From Flavobacterium psychrophilum (GTDB lineage Bacteria > Bacteroidota > Bacteroidia > Flavobacteriales > Flavobacteriaceae): a DNA stretch of 31,096 nt. Under the pieces are notes generated by a model. It saw only the letters and a list, made by a program, of their open reading frames with translations. It was not told where the DNA came from and searched no databases. Shown here piece by piece: positions 25,870 to 31,096 of the stretch. The stretch's first letter is position 1; the number at the start of each line of letters is the position of its first letter. The translations under genes and the position numbers were made by a program. The stretch is from assembly GCA_022730285.1 (NCBI GenBank), contig DZCQ01000010.1, forward strand, positions 24,152 to 55,247. Reading direction: 5' to 3'.

Positions 25870-26619
25870 TTATTCCGCCTTTTGTTTGTCTATTTTTGTT
25901 TGTAGTGCAAAATAAGCTCTTTTAGAGGCTATTTCTTCTGCCTTTTTTTTAGATGTGGCTCTTGCTTTTCCTACTAACACTCCATCAATATTTAATTTTA
26001 CTCCAAAATATTTAATTTTACCAGCATCTTCGTCATCATAAATTTCAAAGGTGAAGTGTTTTTTCTCTTTTTGGCACCATTCTATCAACAAACTTTTGTA
26101 GCTAATAACCTTTCCTTCTAACCTATCTATATCTACATATGGGATAATTACTTTGGTATGGATAAATTTCTCGCAACCTGTAAATCCTTGATCAAGATAA
26201 ATAGCACCTACAAAAGCTTCAAACAAATTACCATATATATTTTCACCAAAGTTTTGCAAGCTTACTTTACTTTTTAAAAGATGAATTAAATTTAAATCCT
26301 TGCCTAGTTCGTTAAGGTGTTCTCTACTCACAATCTTAGAACGCATTTTGGTCAAATAACCCTCATCTCCTGTTGGAACTTTGTTAAACAAATGAGCTGC
26401 AATAATACTTCCCAGCATTGCATCGCCTAAAAACTCTAATCGTTCATAATTAATAGCAAAACCAGCCTCATCTGTTTTGTTCATGGAACGATGTGTAAAT
26501 GCTTTTTCGTAATGAGCAGTATTTATGGGCTTAAAACCTAATATTTGTTCAATTTTTGAAAAAAAAAGCCCGTCTTGAAAAACACGAGATTTAGTAAATA
26601 TTTTTTTAAAAAATTTCAT
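25870..26619 (-). CDS. rnc: Ribonuclease III
   Basis: This 249-residue dsRNA endonuclease carries the signature ERLEFLGDA (59-67), the second acidic cluster NLFEAFVGAIYLDQG (about 130-144) and a C-terminal dsRNA-binding domain (about 180-245, ending GKARATSKKKAEEIASKRAY). It starts 8 bp after the fabF stop and closes the acpP-fabF-rnc group. Confidence 0.96.
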   Translation of the reverse strand: MKFFKKIFTKSRVFQDGLFFSKIEQILGFKPINTAHYEKAFTHRSMNKTDEAGFAINYERLEFLGDAMLGSIIAAHLFNKVPTGDEGYLTKMRSKIVSREHLNELGKDLNLIHLLKSKVSLQNFGENIYGNLFEAFVGAIYLDQGFTGCEKFIHTKVIIPYVDIDRLEGKVISYKSLLIEWCQKEKKHFTFEIYDDEDAGKIKYFGVKLNIDGVLVGKARATSKKKAEEIASKRAYFALQTKIDKQKAE

Positions 26620-26627
26620 AAACCATA

Positions 26628-27878
26628 CTAATCTAGTTTTTTAAACAAGATGCAAGCATTATGTCCTCCAAAACCAAAAGTATTGCTCATGGCTACTTTT
26701 ACCTCTCTTTTTTGTGCAACATTTAGTGTAAGATTTAGTTCAGGATCAATATTTACATCGACTGTTTCATGGTTTATAGTAGGTGGAATAATGCCATGTT
26801 TAATTGCAAGTATTGAAGCAATTGCTTCCACAGCACCAGCAGCACCAAGTAAATGTCCTGTCATAGATTTTGTAGAATTTATATTTATATTTTTAGCATG
26901 GTCTCCAAAAACCTTACTAATAGCCTTTAATTCAGCAACATCTCCTAGTGGAGTTGCAGTTCCATGTGTATTAATATGATCTACATCTGTTATTTTTAAA
27001 CCCGCATCACGAAGTGTATTAGTCATTACCGCAATTACACCAATTCCCTCTGGGTGAGGTGCTGTTAAATGATACGCATCAGAAGACATACCACCACCAC
27101 CTATTTCGCAGTAAATAGTTGCTCCACGGGCAATTGCATGTTCATATTCTTCTAAAATTATTGCTCCAGCTCCTTCTCCAAGTACAAATCCGTCTCTATT
27201 TGCATCAAATGGTCTAGAAGCCATTTCTGGGTTATCATTTCTTACAGATAAAGCTTGCATGGAATTAAATCCTCCCATACCTGCAATAGTAACCGCAGCT
27301 TCCGATCCTCCAGAAATAATTACATCGCACATTCCTAAGCGAATGTAATTAAACGCATCTATCATTGCATTTGAAGCAGATGCACAAGCAGATACTGTTG
27401 TATAATTAGGCCCCATATATCCATTTCGCATAGAAATGTGTGCGGGAGCCATATCTGCAATCATTTTAGGGATAAAGAAAGGGTTAAACCTTGGAGTGCC
27501 ATCACCCTTTGCATAGTTCATCACTTCTTCCTGAAATGTTTCTAATCCTCCTATTCCAGCTCCCCAAATTACACCAACACGAGTTTTATCTACATTACTA
27601 TCGGTTAATTTCGCATCTTTAATCGCTTCGTTGCTTGCAACAACTGCATATTGGGCATATTTATCCATCCTGCGAGCTTCTTTCCTGTCTATAAAATCTT
27701 CGACATTAAAGTTTTTTAATTCACAAGCAAATTTGGTTTTATGTTTCTCTGTATTGTAATAAGTAATGTTTGCCGCACCACTTTTTCCAGATACTAATGC
27801 GTTCCAATATTCCTCAACATTATTTCCAATAGGTGTTAATGCTCCTAACCCAGTTACTACTACTCGCTTTAATTGCAT
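26628..27878 (-). CDS. fabF: Beta-ketoacyl-ACP synthase II
   Basis: This 416-residue condensing enzyme elongates acyl-ACP in fatty acid synthesis. The catalytic triad is Cys165 (SACASASN), His305 (INTHGTATPLGD) and His342 (KSMTGHLLGAAGA). The GFGGHNA loop is near the end. Its substrate carrier, acpP, lies 182 bp upstream with a terminator-like hairpin between them. Confidence 0.97.
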   Translation of the reverse strand: MQLKRVVVTGLGALTPIGNNVEEYWNALVSGKSGAANITYYNTEKHKTKFACELKNFNVEDFIDRKEARRMDKYAQYAVVASNEAIKDAKLTDSNVDKTRVGVIWGAGIGGLETFQEEVMNYAKGDGTPRFNPFFIPKMIADMAPAHISMRNGYMGPNYTTVSACASASNAMIDAFNYIRLGMCDVIISGGSEAAVTIAGMGGFNSMQALSVRNDNPEMASRPFDANRDGFVLGEGAGAIILEEYEHAIARGATIYCEIGGGGMSSDAYHLTAPHPEGIGVIAVMTNTLRDAGLKITDVDHINTHGTATPLGDVAELKAISKVFGDHAKNININSTKSMTGHLLGAAGAVEAIASILAIKHGIIPPTINHETVDVNIDPELNLTLNVAQKREVKVAMSNTFGFGGHNACILFKKLD

Positions 27879-27904
27879 AGTCTTTGAATGTTTAATTTAC
27901 ATAA

Positions 27905-27948
27905 ATACCCACTGTACTTTTAATAGTTACTAAAAGAAAAATGGGTAT
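27905..27948 (-). promoter_or_regulatory. Nested hairpin in the fabF 5' region
   Basis: ATACCCA (27905-27911) pairs with TGGGTAT (27942-27948), and inside it CTTTTA (27917-27922) pairs with TAAAAG (27931-27936). It lies 27 bp before the fabF start on the minus strand. It could be a leader structure or an operator; its function is unknown. Confidence 0.35.
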
Positions 27949-28015
27949 CATATAATTATTTTTGTAGATTGAATTACAATCTTTTTTTTCACAAATCTTA
28001 ATAAGATTCTATCAC

Positions 28016-28052
28016 AAAAAAACAACATCTGCAAGATATTACTTACAGATGT
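28016..28052 (-). terminator. Terminator-like hairpin after acpP
   Basis: On the minus strand ACATCTGTAAG (28052-28042) pairs with CTTGCAGATGT (28035-28025), 11 bp with one wobble and a 6-nt loop, followed by TG and seven T. It starts 8 bp after the acpP stop and precedes fabF, so it can end most acpP messages. Confidence 0.8.
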
Positions 28053-28060
28053 AATTATTT

Positions 28061-28297
28061 TTATTTTTTAGCCTCTTCAATATAAGAAATAGCTTGACCT
28101 ACCGTAGCAATGTTTTCGGCTTGATCATCTGGAATTTGAATATCAAATTCTTTCTCGAATTCCATAATTAGCTCAACAGTATCTAATGAATCTGCTCCTA
28201 AATCGTTTGTGAAGCTTGCTTCTGTTACAACTTCGTTTTCGTCAACGCCTAATTTGTCTACGATAATCGCTTTTACTCTTGATGCAATGTCTGACAT
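28061..28297 (-). CDS. acpP: Acyl carrier protein
   Basis: This 78-residue acidic protein has the phosphopantetheine site Ser37 in [19 protein letters not shown]. It carries growing acyl chains for fatty acid and lipid A synthesis. It is first in the acpP-fabF-rnc group, with a strong promoter upstream and a hairpin terminator directly downstream. Confidence 0.98.
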   Translation of the reverse strand: MSDIASRVKAIIVDKLGVDENEVVTEASFTNDLGADSLDTVELIMEFEKEFDIQIPDDQAENIATVGQAISYIEEAKK

Positions 28298-28328
28298 AAT
28301 CTTTTAATTTTAAAATTTAATTTGTTGG

Positions 28329-28357
28329 CAAAAATAAAAAACTTTATTTTAATACAA
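28329..28357 (-). promoter_or_regulatory. Promoter of acpP
   Basis: On the minus strand TTG (28357-28355), an 18-bp spacer and TATTTTTG (28336-28329) match the Bacteroidetes consensus, 31 bp before the ATG. Confidence 0.7.
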
Positions 28358-28476
28358 CATGATAGTTAAATAAATATTTATACGAATTTAAAAAAAAAAT
28401 ATTAAACAAAGGTTATTTATTTTTATTTATTATCATTTTTTATTCTTTTTTTTGCATTAAAATAATTCTATTTCAG

Positions 28477-29037
28477 ATGAAAAACATCGTAATATTTGCC
28501 TCAGGGAGTGGCTCAAATGCTGAAAACATTATACTTTATGGCAAAAAAGAAAAAAAATTTAATGTGCTTACCGTTTTTTGTAATAATCCAAATGCGTTGG
28601 TAATTGATAAAGCTAAAAATAGAGGTGTAGAAACCATTATTTTCACTAAAATTGACTTCAATTCAGATACTATTTTAAAAAAATTAAAGCATTTGAATCC
28701 AGATTTAATTGTTTTGGCTGGATTTTTATGGAAATTTCCTGAAAATATTATCGAAAACTTTCCTGCTAAAGTTATAAATATTCACCCCGCATTGTTACCA
28801 AAATATGGTGGGAAAGGAATGTTTGGGGGTCATGTACATGAGGCAGTTTTTACCAATAAAGAAGAAGTGAGTGGTATAACAATTCATTATATAAACAAAA
28901 ATTATGACGAAGGAGCAATTATTTTTCAGAAACAAATTAATATAGTTGCATGTAAGAGTCCTGAAGCTATTGCAAAAAAAATCCACGATCTTGAAATGTG
29001 CTATTTTCCTGAAATTATTTCAAACATTTTAAAATAG
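28477..29037 (+). CDS. purN: Phosphoribosylglycinamide formyltransferase
   Basis: This 186-residue enzyme adds a formyl group from 10-formyltetrahydrofolate to GAR, the step after PurD. It opens IVIFASGSGSNAENII (phosphate loop) and carries the catalytic residues Asn101, His103 (NIHPALLPKYGG) and Asp144 (NYDEGAIIF). It is divergent from acpP and 6 bp from rnhA. The AT-rich 5' region has no perfect -7 element. Confidence 0.96.
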   Translation: MKNIVIFASGSGSNAENIILYGKKEKKFNVLTVFCNNPNALVIDKAKNRGVETIIFTKIDFNSDTILKKLKHLNPDLIVLAGFLWKFPENIIENFPAKVINIHPALLPKYGGKGMFGGHVHEAVFTNKEEVSGITIHYINKNYDEGAIIFQKQINIVACKSPEAIAKKIHDLEMCYFPEIISNILK

Positions 29038-29043
29038 GAGAAC

Positions 29044-29523
29044 ATGAATTATGAAGTGAATATTTATACCGATGGTGCTGCCAAGGGAAATCCAGGGAAT
29101 GGTGGATATGGTGTGGTAATGGAACAGGTAGGGACTGGTTTTCAAAAAGAATTTTTTGAAGGATTCATTTACACTACTAATAACAGAATGGAATTGCTAG
29201 CTGTTATAGTAGGGTTAGAAATGTTAAAAAAGCCAAATAGCAGGGTTTTAGTTGTATCCGACTCTAAATATGTGGTTGATGCTGTGGAAAAAAAATGGGT
29301 TTTTAATTGGGAAAAAAAAGAATTTATAGGAAAAAAAAATCCAGATTTATGGAAGCGTTTTTTGAAAATTTATCGAAAGCATCAGGTGGATTTCAAGTGG
29401 ATTAAGGGACATAATAACCACCCACAAAACGAGAGATGTGATGCTCTAGCAGTTATGGCATCTATGCAAAAAAAATTATCTGAGGATTCGTTTTATACTA
29501 ACGAGGCTAATAAATTGTTGTAA
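29044..29523 (+). CDS. rnhA: Ribonuclease HI
   Basis: This 159-residue enzyme degrades RNA in RNA-DNA hybrids. The four metal-binding acids are Asp10 (YTDGAAKGNPG), Glu50 (NNRMELLA), Asp73 (SDSKYV) and Asp133 (NERCDALA), with His123 as the flexible catalytic histidine. An AGGAG overlapping the purN stop precedes the ATG by only 3 nt, an unusual Shine-Dalgarno-like site for this window. Confidence 0.96.
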   Translation: MNYEVNIYTDGAAKGNPGNGGYGVVMEQVGTGFQKEFFEGFIYTTNNRMELLAVIVGLEMLKKPNSRVLVVSDSKYVVDAVEKKWVFNWEKKEFIGKKNPDLWKRFLKIYRKHQVDFKWIKGHNNHPQNERCDALAVMASMQKKLSEDSFYTNEANKLL

Positions 29524-29527
29524 CAAA

Positions 29528-29558
29528 TTGCTTTTTTTACAAAAAAAGCATATATTTG
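29528..29558 (+). promoter_or_regulatory. Promoter with a palindromic spacer, upstream of the membrane protein gene
   Basis: TTG (29528-29530), a 20-bp spacer and TATATTTG (29551-29558) match the consensus, 27 bp before ATG 29586. TGCTTTTTTT (29529-29538) and AAAAAAAGCA (29541-29550) form a 10-bp palindrome with a 2-nt loop that almost exactly fills the spacer, and could be an operator or the rnhA terminator. Confidence 0.65.
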
Positions 29559-29585
29559 TTCTTTGTAGTAAAGAAAATATAAAAA

Positions 29586-30008
29586 ATGGAAAACATTATT
29601 CAACATCTTCATTCTGGACTTGCCTATTTGGTATTGTTACTTTTAGTGGTTGCCGTAATTGATAGTGCTTTAGGCTTTTTTAGTAAAAAAGAGTTTACAG
29701 ACAAGGATAAAAAAATTGGGTTATTTGCCTTGGGAGTTACTCATTTGCAAATAGTAATAGGGTTTGTTTTATATTTTTTGTCTCCACTAGGTTTTGCTAG
29801 TCTAGGAGATATGAAAAATGCAACTCTACGACTTACTTCTTTAGAACATCCTTTAATTAATTTAATTGCAGTAGTACTAATTACTATTGGTTGGGTAAAA
29901 CACAAAAAAATAGAGAACAGTAATTCTAAATTTAAAACATTGTTTTTGTATTATGGAGTAGGTTTGTTGCTTATTTTAAGTCGAATTCCTTGGTCTTTGT
30001 GGATATAA
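29586..30008 (+). CDS. Four-helix membrane protein of unknown function
   Basis: This 140-residue protein has about four hydrophobic segments (roughly 12-31, 46-66, 87-104 and 117-137) and conserved-looking histidines at 7, 9, 53 and 88 (HLHSG, VTHLQ, LEHPL). From memory, similar flavobacterial proteins are labelled cytochrome b-like, and paired intramembrane histidines could bind haem, but this is unproved. It has its own consensus promoter. Confidence 0.7.
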   Translation: MENIIQHLHSGLAYLVLLLLVVAVIDSALGFFSKKEFTDKDKKIGLFALGVTHLQIVIGFVLYFLSPLGFASLGDMKNATLRLTSLEHPLINLIAVVLITIGWVKHKKIENSNSKFKTLFLYYGVGLLLILSRIPWSLWI

Positions 30009-30016
30009 TATAACTT

Positions 30017-30043
30017 AAGCTCTAATTTTTTTAGAACTTTTTT
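30017..30043 (+). terminator. Possible terminator of the membrane protein gene
   Basis: AAGCTCTAA (30017-30025) and TTAGAACTT (30031-30039) pair with one mismatch around a 5-nt loop, followed by more T. The stem is weak. The remaining gap to the CYTH gene is AT-rich. Confidence 0.35.
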
Positions 30044-30109
30044 GGTATTAGGCAGTAAGGCTTTTGACTTTAAGACTTAAAATTTTCAGTTTACTTAAAA
30101 TTAATGGTT

Positions 30110-30577
30110 TTACCAGTTTATAAATGGATTTTTGCTAAGATAAGCATTATAGTATTTATTGTCCCCTGTAACTTCCTTTCCTAACCAGCTAGGTTTTTCA
30201 AAAACATCATTTTCCGTTTTCAATTCAATTTCTGCAACAATTAAGCCTTGGTTTTTATTTGCAAAAACATCTACCTCGTAGGTATAATTGCCAAACGGAA
30301 TTTCATACCGTATTTTATCAATAATCCCTTCTTCACAGATTGATAAAAGAACTTCTGCTTCGGATAAAAGTATTTCTTTTTCCCATTCTAATCGTGTTGT
30401 TCCAGATAGATTTCCTATTCCCTTAATTGTTAAATATGCTTTGTCGTTTTTAATGCGAACACGAACAGTTCTTTCTGGATTAGAATTTATATATGCTTGT
30501 ACTATTCTGTATTGCTTGGTAGCTTGGTTGATAAAAAGTGTGTTTTTTACTAAAAATTTTCGTTCAATTTCTTCCAT
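30110..30577 (-). CDS. CYTH-domain protein (triphosphate tunnel metalloenzyme)
   Basis: This 155-residue protein starts with EEIERKFLV, the defining ExExK motif. Alternating charged strands follow: TVRVRIKNDKAYLTIKG, RLEWEKEI, YEVDVFA and VAEIELKTE. These form the eight-stranded tunnel that binds triphosphates. Relatives include inorganic triphosphatases and CyaB-like proteins; the substrate is unknown. It stands alone, divergent from the lepA region. Confidence 0.9.
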   Translation of the reverse strand: MEEIERKFLVKNTLFINQATKQYRIVQAYINSNPERTVRVRIKNDKAYLTIKGIGNLSGTTRLEWEKEILLSEAEVLLSICEEGIIDKIRYEIPFGNYTYEVDVFANKNQGLIVAEIELKTENDVFEKPSWLGKEVTGDNKYYNAYLSKNPFINW

Positions 30578-30713
30578 TTATGCTGTTTTTATCATTGGGT
30601 TTCGTAATGTAAAATTACAATATTTCTATCTAAAAATATGGAGGTTTCGGTTTTTTATACAAATACTTTTTTAAACGAAGGGTTTAATTCTGTTTGTTTT
30701 TAAAAATAAGTTC

Positions 30714-30743
30714 TTGTAACTGATGAACTTTGCCCTATATTTG
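30714..30743 (+). promoter_or_regulatory. Consensus promoter upstream of structured element 2 and lepA
   Basis: TTG (30714-30716), exactly 19 bp, then TATATTTG (30736-30743) is the best promoter match in the window. Transcription should begin near 30750, producing the structured RNA and possibly lepA. The part of the gap before it (30578-30713) is AT-rich and holds nothing clear. Confidence 0.75.
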
Positions 30744-30770
30744 CAGATTAATTGTTTAGTAGCAGAATTT

Positions 30771-30881
30771 GCGTTAGGGATAGAGCGTTTGTTTGAGCTC
30801 TTTTTACTAGTTTTGCTTTTTTTTAAAGAGCAAAACTAGTAAAAAAGCGAGTGCAAAAGCCCGACCCTTGTGGTAACGCCC
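30771..30881 (+). ncRNA. Structured element 2: small RNA or lepA leader
   Basis: An outer stem GCGTTA (30771-30776)/TAACGC (30874-30879) and GGG (30777-30779)/CCC (30865-30867) encloses a long hairpin: TTTTTACTAGTTTTGC (30801-30816) with its exact complement (30830-30845), extended to about 21 bp. The flanks read GGGATAGAGC and GCAAAAGCCCGACCC. From memory, similar sequences are dispersed in flavobacterial genomes. It shares a core with the element at 1777-1844 and follows a strong promoter. Whether it is a free RNA or the 5' region of lepA is open. Confidence 0.5.
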
Positions 30882-30923
30882 ATGTTAAAAAATTCTTGCC
30901 AACAAAAATGGATACTTAGAAAG

Positions 30924-31096
30924 ATGAAACACATTAGAAATTTTTGCATAATTGCACATATTGACCACGGAAAAAGTACGCTTGCCGACCGACTTCTTGG
31001 TGCCACACAAACCGTTACAGCTCGTGAAGAAAAAGCACAATTGCTGGATAACATGGACTTGGAGCGTGAACGTGGTATTACCATAAAAAGTCACGC
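30924..31096 (+). CDS. lepA: Elongation factor 4 (LepA), N-terminal part
   Basis: The first 57 codons are present and run off the window. They begin [24 protein letters not shown] (P-loop AHIDHGKS at residues 11-18) and include [12 protein letters not shown], the switch I region of the translational GTPase LepA, which back-translocates ribosomes. ATG 30924 is chosen because it gives the family's usual start; an ATG at 30908 is followed by a stop. Confidence 0.95.
   Translation, partial: MKHIRNFCIIAHIDHGKSTLADRLLGATQTVTAREEKAQLLDNMDLERERGITIKSH

Noticed and set aside
30836..31084. Minus-strand frames opposite lepA
   Set aside because: They overlap the unmistakable LepA N-terminus on the plus strand and the structured element before it.

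Overview
This is chromosomal DNA from a low-GC member of the Bacteroidetes, most likely a Flavobacteriaceae species. Three things suggest this. Several genes carry the Bacteroidetes -7 promoter element TAnnTTTG, in the best cases with TTG 18-20 bp upstream. Shine-Dalgarno sequences are almost absent. The gene content and order are typical: DAHP synthase fused to chorismate mutase, purD next to a pair of small-family membrane proteins and upp, DUF4254 next to a family 9 glycosyltransferase, and acpP-fabF-rnc. All large reading frames look intact. I see no prophage, transposase, CRISPR array, tRNA or rRNA gene.

Layout. 1-135 is the end of a probable outer-membrane protein, followed by a 22-bp perfect inverted repeat. 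351-1529 (-) is a glutaryl-CoA dehydrogenase. 1941-4907 is leuS, 5012-5695 a membrane zinc peptidase, and about 6143-6895 lpxH. The gap before lpxH is full of tandem hairpins and decayed direct repeats. 7010-11100 (-) is a complete aromatic amino acid operon: leader peptide and attenuator, prephenate dehydratase, aminotransferase, prephenate dehydrogenase, DAHP synthase/chorismate mutase. 11188-13099 (-) holds a DAACS symporter and a BON-LysM protein. 13319-19508 (+) is a surface-polysaccharide gene group (rfbC, rfbD, UDP-glucuronate decarboxylase type SDR, initiating sugar transferase, GT2), headed by a large protein with an AMP-nucleosidase-like C-terminal domain and closed by a convergent CapK/PaaK-like gene. 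20937-24060 carries purD, two divergent membrane proteins and upp. 24184-25844 holds DUF4254 and a heptosyltransferase-like GT9. 25870-28297 (-) is acpP-fabF-rnc. 28477-30008 holds purN, rnhA and a four-helix membrane protein. 30110-30577 (-) is a CYTH protein, and the window ends inside lepA.

The strongest regulatory find is upstream of pheA. A 27-codon leader peptide, with Phe or Tyr at six of the eight codons 8-15, precedes a terminator hairpin with a U tract that ends 8 nt before the pheA start. A sequence inside the last leader codons can pair with the left arm of the terminator. This is a textbook ribosome-stalling attenuator controlling the Phe/Tyr genes. Two further intergenic elements, near 1777-1844 (-) and 30771-30881 (+), look like members of one structured-RNA or repeat family; the second follows a consensus promoter and precedes lepA.
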